A program made the translations under genes and the position numbers. Below the pieces are notes generated by a model, which was not told the DNA's origin, did no database searches, and saw only the letters and a program-made list of their open reading frames with translations. This document shows positions 46,337-55,602 of a stretch of 64,000 nucleotides of DNA, one piece after another. The DNA comes from Pseudaquidulcibacter sp041917055. Its GTDB lineage: Bacteria > Pseudomonadota > Alphaproteobacteria > Caulobacterales > Aquidulcibacteraceae. Where the stretch lies: assembly GCA_041917055.1 (NCBI GenBank), contig JAYRYJ010000012.1, positions 1 to 64,000 of the forward strand. Reading direction: 5' to 3'. Within the stretch, counting starts at the first letter, position 1. Every line of letters begins with the position of its first letter.

Positions 46337-47620
46337 CTAAACTTTTTTGAAAATCAAAGCGGCATTGGTTCCGCCGAAACCGAAAGAATTTGACATCGCA
46401 ATATCAATATTCATTTCTTTGGCAACCAAAGGCACAAGGTCAATTTTCGTTTCAATCGAAGGATTGTGTAGGTTCAATGTTGGCGGTGCAATTGAATTTT
46501 GCATTGCCAAAAGGCTGAAAACCGCCTCTACAGAACCCGCCGCACCAAGCAAATGCCCAATTGCTGATTTTGTAGATGAAACTGTTAAACCGTCACACGC
46601 AGAACCAAACAGACGCTCAATCGCGCGTAATTCGATTTCATCACCCAATGGTGTCGAAGTTCCATGGGAATTGACATATTGAATATCGGAAACCGAAATT
46701 TTGGCATCTTTCAAGGCCGCAGTCATGGCCCTAAATCCACCATTACCATCATCGGCAGGCGCAGTAATATGATGCGCATCGCCCGATAGTCCATAGCCCA
46801 AAACTTCACCATAAATCTTTGCGCCGCGCGCTTTCGCGTGTTCATATTCTTCGAGAACGACGACACCTGCACCCTCACCCAAAACAAAGCCATCACGGTC
46901 TTTGTCATAGGGGCGTGACGCTTCTGTTGGGTTATCATTATATCCTGACGACAATGCACGAGCCGCCGCAAAACCGACCATGCCGATTTTGCAAACCGCA
47001 GCCTCAGCGCCACCTGCAACCATTACGTCGGCATCGCCATATTTAATTAGGCGCGCCGCATCACCAATCGCATGCGCGCCAGTGGCACATGCAGTAACAA
47101 CAGAATGATTCGGCCCACGGAATTGGTATTTTATGGACACATGACCAGAAATAAGATTTATCAATGCCGAAGGAACAAAGAATGGACTTACTTTTCGTGG
47201 CCCTTCTCGCTCTAATAATAGTGCAGTTTCGGCAATTGTGGAAAGTCCGCCAATACCGGAACCAATCATAACACCGGTTCTGTCTTGGTCTTCGACGTTT
47301 TCGGGCTTCCAACCCGAATCCTCAATAGCTTCAATAGCGGCAGCCATGCCATAAAGGATAAAATCATCAACGCGTTTTCTATCACGCGGTGTCATGGCAT
47401 CATCCGGATTGAACGAACCCGCAATATCAGGTCCGCCGCCACCCATGCCATTCACTTGCGGCACTTCACATGCATAACGGATTGCAAGTTCAGACGCATC
47501 AAAGCGGGTAACCGTGCCACAGCCCGATTTCCCCGCCAATAATGCGTTCCAAACATGCCCGACCCCCACACCCAAAGGCGTTACAAGGCCGACACCGGTC
47601 ACAACAACGCGACGCGCCAT
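46337..47620 (-). CDS. fabF: 3-oxoacyl-ACP synthase II
   Basis: Condensing enzyme of fatty-acid elongation, 427 residues. The Cys-His-His triad is visible in VTACATGAHAIGDAARLI, NSHGTSTPLGDEIELRA and SAIGHLLGAAGSVEAVFS; the last segment also has the conserved lysine just before (STKSAIGH). It lies 6 bases downstream of acpP, the usual pair. Confidence 0.97.
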   Translation of the reverse strand: MARRVVVTGVGLVTPLGVGVGHVWNALLAGKSGCGTVTRFDASELAIRYACEVPQVNGMGGGGPDIAGSFNPDDAMTPRDRKRVDDFILYGMAAAIEAIEDSGWKPENVEDQDRTGVMIGSGIGGLSTIAETALLLEREGPRKVSPFFVPSALINLISGHVSIKYQFRGPNHSVVTACATGAHAIGDAARLIKYGDADVMVAGGAEAAVCKIGMVGFAAARALSSGYNDNPTEASRPYDKDRDGFVLGEGAGVVVLEEYEHAKARGAKIYGEVLGYGLSGDAHHITAPADDGNGGFRAMTAALKDAKISVSDIQYVNSHGTSTPLGDEIELRAIERLFGSACDGLTVSSTKSAIGHLLGAAGSVEAVFSLLAMQNSIAPPTLNLHNPSIETKIDLVPLVAKEMNIDIAMSNSFGFGGTNAALIFKKV

Positions 47621-47626
47621 TGTTGA

Positions 47627-47863
47627 CTAGCCTTTGTTAGCTTCGATGAACTTAACTGCGTCACCGACAGTTTGAATTTTTTCAGCAGCGTCATCAGGAA
47701 TTTCGACGCCAAATTCTTCTTCGAAGGCCATTACAAGTTCAACAGTATCAAGGCTGTCCGCGCCAAGATCGTCAATGAAATTCGCATTCTCAGTCACTTT
47801 TTCAGCATCAGCCTGCAAATGCTCAATCACGATTTTCTTTACTTTTTCCAATACTTCAGACAT
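47627..47863 (-). CDS. acpP: Acyl carrier protein
   Basis: Carrier of acyl intermediates in fatty-acid synthesis. The phosphopantetheine site is the serine in FIDDLGADSLDTVELVMAFE. Length is 78 residues, acidic and helical. A GAGGGC ribosome-binding site precedes the ATG. The commonly adjacent fabD and fabG are not upstream: the next gene on that side is unrelated and 235 bases away. Confidence 0.97.
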   Translation of the reverse strand: MSEVLEKVKKIVIEHLQADAEKVTENANFIDDLGADSLDTVELVMAFEEEFGVEIPDDAAEKIQTVGDAVKFIEANKG

Positions 47864-48098
47864 TTTTTGCCCTCGTCAAATATGGGGCAAAATCGCCCCT
47901 AAAGTTAAAAACCCGCTCTGATACCACGTCTATGACGCAAACCAAAGCCCCAAAAAACCCCATTGTCATTTTTGAACCAAAATGAAAAGCAAAAAGTGCA
48001 TATGGAAATCAAATCCCCTAGTATTTTTAGGAAAAACAAGGCACCGAAAAATGTGAAATCTAACGCCACGGAAGGTTTCTTAGGAGAGAATTTGAATT

Positions 48099-49316
48099 TT
48101 ACTTCACACTAACGTGTTTAAAGCCTGCCATTTGTGCTAATTGCGCCTGTCTTTGGGTATAGAGGCCGCGCATTATGAAGAATCCGCTTCTTGCTTTGAT
48201 AAGGTCCAAAATGCGTTTTAGGCTTTTTAGGACTTGGCTTTCGCCGCTTATTGCGCAAATGTTGGGAATTGAAAATCCATCAAATCTCACTTGTTTTAGA
48301 GTTTCAAGGTTTTTGACATCCATCGGAAAATCTATGAGAACGGCGGAACAATGATTTTTCAATATGGCGCAGATTTCGACCAATTTGAATAAAGGAACCG
48401 ATTGCGTTCCATGCAGCTCCAAAACCGCTTTCATCCCAAAATTTCCGCAAAACAATTCTAAGTCTTCAACAATTCGCTTCCTATTCGCTGCATTTGCGAC
48501 GGTCATGAAATTTATCGGAATTATTAGTAATATTTTCCTTTGACCTATTGGAAGATTACGAATTTCTTTGAGACCCAAGCGCAATAATTCTAAATCTATC
48601 GACTGAATAATTTCGGGGCTTAGCTTGTTAATCTCGCCAAAAAAGGGCGTATTGTCCAAATTTACTAATTCATATCCCAAACGGTGACCGATTTCTTTTC
48701 GTTCTTTTAATTGCAGAATTTTTTCAATTTTTAGAAACGGTCGTATTTCTAATTTGATGTTTGCGTCTTCAGATTTTTCGCTTTTGCTTAATTCACTTTG
48801 ACTTAAATCTTCGATTTCAAATTCATTTGTCGTGGCACTTAGGCCAATTTCTTCATTTGATAATTTACGAAAATGAATTCTTGTAACTGCATCGGCAAAG
48901 ATTTCGAAAACTTCGTTTTCCAAAACCCTATCATGACCGATAAAATAGGTGAAAACATTGGTCTGCATTTTCGCGCAGATTCGCGCGGCGAATTTCGGTT
49001 CAATTTCCGGAAGCGCAAAAATAAAGTCGGTTTCTGACGCGCGGCAACACCAATTCGGTTTTTCAAACTTGCGCGAAAACGCGGTTTCTATGAATTGAAA
49101 AATCAATTCGCGTTTTGTGGCCCATCTTCCGCCCAAGGCATTTTTCAGATTGTTAAAACGCAAAAGGAATAAATGACCGCTGCAATCAATGTCGCAATTT
49201 TTGATTTTTTCAAATAATGCAATCGGATAATAATCTGTTTGTATTGCGTTTATCGCATTGAAATTTGGCGGCGGGACGCTCTCAATCCGCGTATTTGTTG
49301 CCACCATGGTTTCCAT
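48099..49316 (-). CDS. Degenerate GGDEF-EAL protein
   Basis: A 405-residue protein that appears to combine two worn cyclic di-GMP domains. In the N-terminal half, CRASETDFIFALPEIEP sits where an active GGDEF cyclase has R-x-GGDEF. In the C-terminal half, KEIGHRLGYELVNLDN stands at the EAL position, LELHGTQSVPLFKLVEICAI resembles the E-x-TE helix and VLIDFPMDVKNLETLKQV resembles the DDFG loop, but the catalytic acidic residues are missing. A linker of about 45 residues, rich in Ser and Glu, separates the halves. It is likely a c-di-GMP-insensitive or effector-type regulator. The start has an excellent AGGAG site. The fold assignment is inference from motif positions. Confidence 0.6.
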   Translation of the reverse strand: METMVATNTRIESVPPPNFNAINAIQTDYYPIALFEKIKNCDIDCSGHLFLLRFNNLKNALGGRWATKRELIFQFIETAFSRKFEKPNWCCRASETDFIFALPEIEPKFAARICAKMQTNVFTYFIGHDRVLENEVFEIFADAVTRIHFRKLSNEEIGLSATTNEFEIEDLSQSELSKSEKSEDANIKLEIRPFLKIEKILQLKERKEIGHRLGYELVNLDNTPFFGEINKLSPEIIQSIDLELLRLGLKEIRNLPIGQRKILLIIPINFMTVANAANRKRIVEDLELFCGNFGMKAVLELHGTQSVPLFKLVEICAILKNHCSAVLIDFPMDVKNLETLKQVRFDGFSIPNICAISGESQVLKSLKRILDLIKARSGFFIMRGLYTQRQAQLAQMAGFKHVSVK

Positions 49317-49467
49317 TAAATAACTCCTGGAAACATGGAACTATATTTCGATTGTTAAAGTCTCAATTAATTAGTGAAAGTTTTATTGATTTTGCGAAAC
49401 ATTTGCAAAATGCGAATAAATGCTACTCTGTGCGATGTTAAAATTCGATGGGATTGAGGGAATTAGT

Positions 49468-50451
49468 TTACGCCCCCAAAACTTCCCCCACCGCTTTATC
49501 AAACACTTCAATACCCGCGCCTTTTTTTACGGCTTCTTCGCCCATTATTCTGCGGAAATTTCTTGCGCCTTTATAGCCGTTGAACAGACCCAAAAGGTGT
49601 TTGGTCATGGCGTGAAGCGGCACTTTTTTTGCAAGTTGTTCGATTATATATGGGCGGAATTGCGAAATGGCTTGTTCGGGCGTCACAATATAATCTTCAC
49701 CAAAGAATTCTTTATCGACCAAACCCAATAAATGCGGGTATTTATAGGCCGCACGCCCCAACATCACACCATCTAAAGGGCCAATTTCTTGGTGGCACAT
49801 TTCAATAGTATTCAAGCCGCCGTTAAGAACAATAGTCAGATGCGGATAAGCAATCTTCAGGCGGCGCACAATGTCATAATTAAGGGGCGGAATATCGCGG
49901 TTTTCTTTGGGTGTCAGACCCGCCAAAATCGCTTTACGAGCGTGAACCACGAATAAATCCGTACCGCGCGACGCAAGATATTCGACAAAGGGAAATAAAA
50001 CTTCTTCAGGGTCGTGACCGTCAACCGCGATACGGTGCTTGATATGAACGGGGATTTTTACCGCTTCACGCATTGCCTGTAAACAATCGCCGACCAATTC
50101 GGGTTCATACATTAAACACGCCCCGAACGAGCCTTTTTTCACCCGTTTTGACGGGCACCCGACATTTAGGTTTATTTCGTCATAACCGAATTCTTCCACG
50201 ATTTTCGCAGCTTTAGCCAAATCATCAGGCTCAGCGCCACCGATTTGAAAGCAAACCGGATGTTCAACCTCATTATAGGCCAAAAGACGTTTTACATCGC
50301 CGCGCAAAATTGATTGCGCTACCACCATTTCCGTCCAAAGCATGGAATGCTTGGTCAAGATTCGATGAAAGACACGGCAATGCCTGTCTGTCCATTCCAT
50401 CATAGGGGCAACTGCGAATTTGTGCGCGGGGTTAAAGGTCATTCGCGGCAT
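49468..50451 (-). CDS. dusA: tRNA-dihydrouridine(20/20a) synthase DusA
   Basis: Flavoenzyme that reduces uridine 20 in the tRNA D-loop. FAVAPMMEWTDRHCRVFHRI binds FMN, LNVGCPSKRVKKGSFGACLM holds the catalytic cysteine, IPVHIKHRIAVDG is a substrate-binding stretch, and LNGGLNTIEMC and GVMLGRAAYKYPHLL match DusA rather than DusB or DusC. The frame extends 45 codons further upstream, into the promoter area of the divergent peptidase gene; the ATG at 50451 (MPRMTF) or that at 50442 fits the family. Length is 327 residues. Confidence 0.95.
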   Translation of the reverse strand: MPRMTFNPAHKFAVAPMMEWTDRHCRVFHRILTKHSMLWTEMVVAQSILRGDVKRLLAYNEVEHPVCFQIGGAEPDDLAKAAKIVEEFGYDEINLNVGCPSKRVKKGSFGACLMYEPELVGDCLQAMREAVKIPVHIKHRIAVDGHDPEEVLFPFVEYLASRGTDLFVVHARKAILAGLTPKENRDIPPLNYDIVRRLKIAYPHLTIVLNGGLNTIEMCHQEIGPLDGVMLGRAAYKYPHLLGLVDKEFFGEDYIVTPEQAISQFRPYIIEQLAKKVPLHAMTKHLLGLFNGYKGARNFRRIMGEEAVKKGAGIEVFDKAVGEVLGA

Positions 50452-50530
50452 ATAGTGAAAGGCACACAAAACTTCAAACCCACTTGTGCAAAATGCGAAT
50501 GTGTTGCAAAAGATTCTATCGAGGTGAAAA

Positions 50531-51940
50531 ATGAAATCGAAAATTCTTGTTTCTGTCGCAACTTTGGCGCTTCTTGTAACTTCCAACCAATCTTATGCAA
50601 TTGTTGATGAGACTGAGGCCGAATTTAGAAGCCTTTACAAAGAATTAGTCGAAACTAATACAACGCTTTCGGCGGGCGATTGCACATTGGCGGCGCAAAG
50701 AATGGCGAACCGCCTATCTGTTGCCGGTTTTGACAGTGCCGATTTGAACGTTTTCACCCACCCCGATCATCCTAAAGAGGGTGGCTTGGTTGCTAAATAC
50801 AAAGGCTCCGACCCCTCTAAGAAGCCTATTCTATTACTAGCTCATATTGATGTCGTTGAGGCTAAGCGTGAAGATTGGATTCGCGACCCCTTCACTTTAA
50901 TCGAAGAAGGCGGTTATTTTTACGCGCGCGGCACAATCGATGATAAAGCTATGGCGGCAATTTTCACTGACATGTTGGCCAATTGGAAAAAGCAAGGTTA
51001 TATTCCAAAACGTGATGTCAAAATGGCGCTTACTTGTGGTGAAGAAACTTCGGGTTCTTTCAATGGTGCAAAATGGCTTGCTGAAAATCATAAGGATTGG
51101 ATCGATGCCGAATTTGCGATTAATGAAGGCGCGGGTGGCGCATTGGACGAAAAGGGCAATCGCCTTCTTTTGAATGTTCAAGCAGGTGAGAAAGTATATC
51201 AAGATTTCACTTTGACCACCACAAATCCCGGTGGGCATTCGTCACAACCTGTTCCGAAGAATGCTTTATACGAAATGTCAGGCGCAATTACGGCAATTTC
51301 GAAACTTAAATTCCCTGTGCAATTGAATGATGCCAATCGAGAATTCTTCTCACGGACCGCATTAATACAAAAAGGCGAAATTGCATGGGCAATGAAAGAA
51401 ATCGTCAAAAACCCTAAAAGCAAAAAGGCTGAAGGTATTTTGGCGAAAAACAAAGCATGGAATTCAATGCTTCGCACCACTTGTGTTGCGACCATGATAG
51501 AAGGCGGTCACGCCAAAAATGCTTTGCCGCAATCTGTCAAGGCCAATGTAAATTGCCGTATGTTCCCGGGCACAAAGTCCGAAGAAGTTAAAGCCGCGAT
51601 TGATAAGGCAATATCTGATGCCAATGTTAAAGTTGCGATTAATGAGCCAAGAAGCCCCGCGACCCCGACGCCAAAACTACCGAAAAGCATTTTGGCGCCA
51701 ATCGAAGATATCGCAAGTCGTATTTTCCCCGGCACACCCGTGGTTCCGGTTTTGACCACAGGCGCGACGGATGCTATTTATACCAATGCAGTTGGCATTC
51801 CGACCTATGGTTTTTCCGCAATTTTTGTTGACCCTGACCTTGGTGGTATTCATGGCTTGAATGAAAGAGTGCGCGTCAAATCATTGATGGACGCGCGCAA
51901 ATTTCAAAATGAATTGATCAAATTCTATTCGAATAATTGA
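50531..51940 (+). CDS. Secreted M20 family metallopeptidase
   Basis: A 469-residue zinc peptidase with a signal peptide (ILVSVATLALLVTSNQSYA). Metal ligands appear in LLLAHIDVVEAKREDWIRDP, ARGTIDDKAMAAIF (Asp), TCGEETSGSFNGAKWL (Glu pair) and GGIHGLNERVRV (His). The dimerisation insert lies in the middle (LTTTNPGGHSSQPVPKN). Family members release amino acids or cleave dipeptides in the periplasm. A GAGGTG ribosome-binding site precedes the ATG. It diverges from dusA and abuts the YeeE gene tail to tail. Confidence 0.9.
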   Translation: MKSKILVSVATLALLVTSNQSYAIVDETEAEFRSLYKELVETNTTLSAGDCTLAAQRMANRLSVAGFDSADLNVFTHPDHPKEGGLVAKYKGSDPSKKPILLLAHIDVVEAKREDWIRDPFTLIEEGGYFYARGTIDDKAMAAIFTDMLANWKKQGYIPKRDVKMALTCGEETSGSFNGAKWLAENHKDWIDAEFAINEGAGGALDEKGNRLLLNVQAGEKVYQDFTLTTTNPGGHSSQPVPKNALYEMSGAITAISKLKFPVQLNDANREFFSRTALIQKGEIAWAMKEIVKNPKSKKAEGILAKNKAWNSMLRTTCVATMIEGGHAKNALPQSVKANVNCRMFPGTKSEEVKAAIDKAISDANVKVAINEPRSPATPTPKLPKSILAPIEDIASRIFPGTPVVPVLTTGATDAIYTNAVGIPTYGFSAIFVDPDLGGIHGLNERVRVKSLMDARKFQNELIKFYSNN

Positions 51941-52387
51941 TTATTCGGCGGCAACCGGCTTTGGCAATGCCCTAATAATTAGGATTTCGCCGATAAAAAG
52001 GCCTGCAAACATTGGAATAATGAATGGCAAGATTTCCAAGGGCTTTGCCAAAGTCAAAACCAAAGCTGGCCCAGGGCATATGCCCACCAATCCCCAACCA
52101 ATGCCGAAAATCGCCGAACCGATAAGTATTTTATTGTCAAATTTCTGCGGCGGATTGTGAAACGCCGTATCTAAAATTGGCGCTTTGCGTTTCTTTGCGA
52201 GTAAGAAAAATGGCAATGCCACGCCAATCCCAGATGCCATTACCAATGCCAAAGCAGGCTTCCAAGCACCGAAAATATCAAGAAAACCAATAACATTGGC
52301 GGGGTTTAACATTCCCGAAATAGCAAGGCCAAGACCAAAAACAATAGCCAAAACAAAGGCCGAAAACTTCAATAATTCATCTCTCAT
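51941..52387 (-). CDS. YeeE/YedE family (DUF6691-type) membrane protein
   Basis: A 148-residue membrane protein, the second half of a split YeeE/YedE-like transporter. GLAISGMLNPANVIGFLDIF and GWGLVGICPGPALVLTLAK, with the cysteine in the CPGPA motif, are the family signatures; about four membrane helices are visible. The ATG at 52387 overlaps the upstream partner stop (ATGA); the same frame runs further upstream only as a shadow. The family moves thiosulfate or related sulfur species, but substrates vary. Confidence 0.85.
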   Translation of the reverse strand: MRDELLKFSAFVLAIVFGLGLAISGMLNPANVIGFLDIFGAWKPALALVMASGIGVALPFFLLAKKRKAPILDTAFHNPPQKFDNKILIGSAIFGIGWGLVGICPGPALVLTLAKPLEILPFIIPMFAGLFIGEILIIRALPKPVAAE

Positions 52388-52803
52388 AATGCCACCAAAT
52401 TCTTTACTAAAACCGTCAAAATCGCCGCTGCCATAAAGGTGCCCACGGCAACGACGGAACGTAATGAAAATCTTGAAATACCTGCAATACCATGTCCGGA
52501 GGTGCAACCATTTGCGATTTTTGCGCCAATACCCACCAAAAGACCCGAAATAGCCAAAAGCCCGATATTTTTTGGAATTTCCACATTGGCAAAAGTGCCA
52601 TATAATGAAGCTATAACCCCCGAAACCAAAAGGCCCGCAATAAAATAGCCGCGCCATGACAAAGGGTTGCGTGCAAAATTATGGGCAATTCCGCTAATCC
52701 CCAAAACCCGACCGTTCAAAAAATACAATAATCCGGTTGCAAGGCCGATTAATATTCCGCCAAAAATCGCCGCATAATACGGATTTGCTAAAACTGTGCT
52801 CAT
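52384..52803 (-). CDS. YeeE/YedE family membrane protein
   Basis: A 139-residue membrane protein, first half of the pair. NGCTSGHGIAGISRFSLRS is the conserved cysteine-containing YeeE motif; helices include YYAAIFGGILIGLATGLLYF. Two-gene systems of this kind (PmpA/PmpB-like) occur near sulfide or persulfide genes in other bacteria; no such gene or BigR-like regulator is beside it here, so the substrate stays open. Confidence 0.87.
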   Translation of the reverse strand: MSTVLANPYYAAIFGGILIGLATGLLYFLNGRVLGISGIAHNFARNPLSWRGYFIAGLLVSGVIASLYGTFANVEIPKNIGLLAISGLLVGIGAKIANGCTSGHGIAGISRFSLRSVVAVGTFMAAAILTVLVKNLVAL

Positions 52804-52998
52804 AGGAAACCTCTTTTCCGGCGAAAAAATAGGTTTCTTTTCATGTTGGATTAATAGTAATTATTAGAAAACATCGCCGAATTTTTGATCAAATATAGAA
52901 AATTATTCTTTATTGGCCTCTGTCATCCAATTTCGCCTTGCAATTCATTTTTCATTCAGCAAACTGGGAATAGCTTTACACCATTAAGGGAGAGAGCG

Positions 52999-54066
52999 AT
53001 GCAAATTTCAGGGAAAAAATCTGTCACACCTATAATAGTGTCCTTGGCGCTTTTGGGCGCATCTGCGGGTCAGGCGCAGCCTTTCAAATTTAATCCAAAG
53101 CTTAAACCCGTTATTATAAAGGTTCAAAGCACGCCAACTAGTGAGATTAAGGCCAAACAATCCAATATTGTAAATACGGCGTCGGTTGCCACAAATGCGC
53201 CATTGAATAAAGGTGCAGTGCTTTCGGCCTTTGCATTCAATTTCAATAATGGCGATCATAAATTAAATACAATCGGTGTTTTGCAAAATAATGGCAAGGC
53301 AGAATTTACATTCAATGATCAAGATCGCAATGACCCGTTTTATGCGGATGCCAAATGGTTTTCATCGCCATCCATTAAAACCGGTTCAGTATATGCAGCA
53401 GGTGGCGGGGAATTTGATATTCCTTTGAGCTATAATCCAAATAGCGCCACCGCACCAAATAGCCAAATAGACTCATTAAAGAGTTCAACGCCAAAGCCGC
53501 CGCCACCGGGATATACCGCTGTTCTTTCAGGTTTCAAATTTGAAAGAAAGCCTGGCACAGATGCCAATATTCGCACCATCGGTGTGCGCATTGACCCGGC
53601 AACTAATAAGGTTCGTGTCACTTTAATCGACGACCAAGGAACTGATTTTCGCGGTCTTGAATATGCCGTGGCGGCGGGGTTTGCCATGAGCCTTGCACCA
53701 ATGGGGCAGATGGAAGCCCTGTTTGGAACCGGCGCCGCAGCCACTGCCTTCGTGGTCGCCAATGAATTTGACAAACAAAATAAGCGCGCATTTGCCGTCA
53801 CGGTGCAATATGCATGGGTCCCAAATGATTTGATCACGGCAACTGGTGCGGTCTCGGGCGCAGGGCGCGCAATTGAAAGCGGTCGGACACCAATTGCCGG
53901 CGAAAAGACCGCCCTCACCGGTTTTTTGTTTAATTTCAATAATTCGGACCACCATATTCTTCAGGCCAAGATTGACCTTTCCAATCCGTCGGATGCCGCA
54001 AATTATCAAGATGGCAATGGCGATGATCCATTTCAATATTATATTGATTATGCAGTCGTGAAGTAA
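52999..54066 (+). CDS. Secreted protein with three internal repeats
   Basis: A 355-residue protein with a signal peptide (IIVSLALLGASAGQAQ), starting at the ATG preceded by GGGAGAG. After a Thr/Ser/Lys-rich linker, three related modules of about 50 residues appear at 74-120, 174-222 and 305-351. Each opens with L-[ST]-[AG]-F-x-F (LSAFAFNFNNGDHKL, LSGFKFERKPGTDANI, LTGFLFNFNNSDHHI) and, in the first and third, ends with an Asp-rich turn (FNDQDRNDPFYADAKW, YQDGNGDDPFQYYIDY) that could bind calcium. The first two are joined by a PPPPG hinge. I do not recognise the family; lectin-like or surface-binding roles are possible. The serine hydrolase gene follows after 26 bases. Confidence 0.7.
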   Translation: MQISGKKSVTPIIVSLALLGASAGQAQPFKFNPKLKPVIIKVQSTPTSEIKAKQSNIVNTASVATNAPLNKGAVLSAFAFNFNNGDHKLNTIGVLQNNGKAEFTFNDQDRNDPFYADAKWFSSPSIKTGSVYAAGGGEFDIPLSYNPNSATAPNSQIDSLKSSTPKPPPPGYTAVLSGFKFERKPGTDANIRTIGVRIDPATNKVRVTLIDDQGTDFRGLEYAVAAGFAMSLAPMGQMEALFGTGAAATAFVVANEFDKQNKRAFAVTVQYAWVPNDLITATGAVSGAGRAIESGRTPIAGEKTALTGFLFNFNNSDHHILQAKIDLSNPSDAANYQDGNGDDPFQYYIDYAVVK

Positions 54067-54092
54067 TAGTCTGCCCTAAAAAAGGGGCGGAA

Positions 54093-55286
54093 ATGCAAAA
54101 GAGATATATTGCACTTGGAATAATCGGCGCATTGATTATTGGCGCGGTCATAAAATGGTTCAGTTTTGACGATGAAACGCGCGCTGTTCTCAAAACCTTG
54201 CCGACGCAGAAGAATATTTTGCAATGGACACAAGAACAGCGCCACGCCGCATTTCGCGCAATGGATAGGCTGACTCTTATTGCCAAAAACCGCACGATTG
54301 CCGCCTCGAAAACGCCTTTGAAGCTTGAAAATGGCCCGCCATTATTGATTCCGAATGTCGATGAATATATGAAAGGTCAAAATTCGGCGGCTATTGTTAT
54401 TATTCATAATGGCAAATTGGTTTTTGAAAAATACGGCCTCGATTTCAATGAAAAAGGCCGTTGGACCAGTTTTTCGGTCGCCAAATCACTAACTTCCACG
54501 CTGGTTGGCGCAGCTATTCAAGATGGCGCTATTAAAAGTCTTGATGACAATATTGTGCAATATATCCCGGATTTTAAGGGTTCGGCCTATGATGGGGTGA
54601 CGGTTCGTCAAGTTTTGACCATGACATCAGGCATTAAATGGAATGAGGATTATGAAGACCCAAATTCCGACGTAAGCCGCTTCAATTTCGTTAAACCTGA
54701 TGCAGGAATTGACGCCACGGTTTCCTATTTGCGTAAATTGCCACGCGCCCATGAACCGGGGACATTTTGGAATTATAATACTGCCGAAACCAATTTGATT
54801 GGGGTTTTGGTGAGTTCGGCGACCAAAAAACACCTTTCCGATTATCTTCAAGAAAAAATCTGGCAACCTTTTGGTATGGAGGCCGACGCAACATGGCTTT
54901 TGGGCCCCACGGGGCACGAAATTGCAGGTTGTTGCATTCAAGCCGCCACGCGTGATTATGCGCGGTTTGGCATGTTTCTTTTGGCGAATGGTGTCGCGGG
55001 AGGAAAGCAAATCGTGCCGCCCGATTGGTTCAAAATGGCGATTGTTAAACAACAAGACATTGGCGTTAAAGGCGAAGGCTATGGCTTCCAATGGTGGACA
55101 AATGACGATGGCTCAGTTGCCGCCCAAGGCATTTTCGGACAAGGCATTTTCATAGACCCCAAACGCAATTTAGTAATCGCCTCAAACTCAAACTGGACCC
55201 GAGCGACACTAGGGCCGGAGCCAGCAACACGCGATGCTTTTTACAAGCAGGTGCAAGGGTTGGTTGATAATTTGCCCAGACATTAG
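54093..55286 (+). CDS. Serine hydrolase, beta-lactamase class C family
   Basis: A 397-residue enzyme with an N-terminal signal anchor (ALGIIGALIIGAVIKWF). The catalytic SxxK tetrad is in SFSVAKSLTSTLVGAA, the Tyr motif YxN is in GTFWNYNTAETNLIG, and FGQGIFIDPKRN is near the third motif. This set is shared by class C beta-lactamases, esterases such as EstB and 6-aminohexanoate-dimer hydrolases; a hydrolase acting on peptides or esters is more likely than a resistance enzyme. Its last bases overlap the remnant of a PIN toxin gene. Confidence 0.87.
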   Translation: MQKRYIALGIIGALIIGAVIKWFSFDDETRAVLKTLPTQKNILQWTQEQRHAAFRAMDRLTLIAKNRTIAASKTPLKLENGPPLLIPNVDEYMKGQNSAAIVIIHNGKLVFEKYGLDFNEKGRWTSFSVAKSLTSTLVGAAIQDGAIKSLDDNIVQYIPDFKGSAYDGVTVRQVLTMTSGIKWNEDYEDPNSDVSRFNFVKPDAGIDATVSYLRKLPRAHEPGTFWNYNTAETNLIGVLVSSATKKHLSDYLQEKIWQPFGMEADATWLLGPTGHEIAGCCIQAATRDYARFGMFLLANGVAGGKQIVPPDWFKMAIVKQQDIGVKGEGYGFQWWTNDDGSVAAQGIFGQGIFIDPKRNLVIASNSNWTRATLGPEPATRDAFYKQVQGLVDNLPRH

Positions 55287-55602
55287 CAATTCGCTTTGGA
55301 TTGAATACGAAGACGTTTTTTCACGCGACTTTGTTTTTTCCAAGTCGGAATTGAATCTAGATGACAGGGAAACGGTTCTCATAGCATTTTTAGAAATCTG
55401 CGATTGGTATGAAATTCACTTTATTTGGCGACCAAACTTAAAAGATGAAGCGGACAATCACATTGTTGACTTGGCTATCGCCTCTGGTGCAAGTTTTGTA
55501 ATAACCAATAATACTCGTGATTTTAAGGGTTCAAACCTAACATTCGACCATTTGCAAATCGTAACACCGAGCGCTTTTTTAGAGATGAGGAAAGAATTAT
55601 GA
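55276..55602 (+). pseudogene. 5'-truncated PIN-domain toxin gene
   Basis: The C-terminal two thirds of a PIN-family toxin (COG1569-type): SLWIEYEDVFSRDFVF, then LKDEADNHIVDLAIASGAS with two of the metal-binding acidic residues, and VITNNTRDFKGS with a third. The first 40 or so residues, including the beta-1 DTN aspartate essential for metal binding, are absent; homology starts just where the preceding hydrolase gene ends. No ribosome-binding site or suitable start is seen. An active nuclease is therefore unlikely. It overlaps the intact antitoxin gene as ATGA. Confidence 0.8.

Noticed and set aside
55234..55602. Full-length PIN toxin starting at 55234
   Set aside because: The first 14 codons overlap the hydrolase gene, do not resemble the PIN N-terminus, and the DTN motif is missing.
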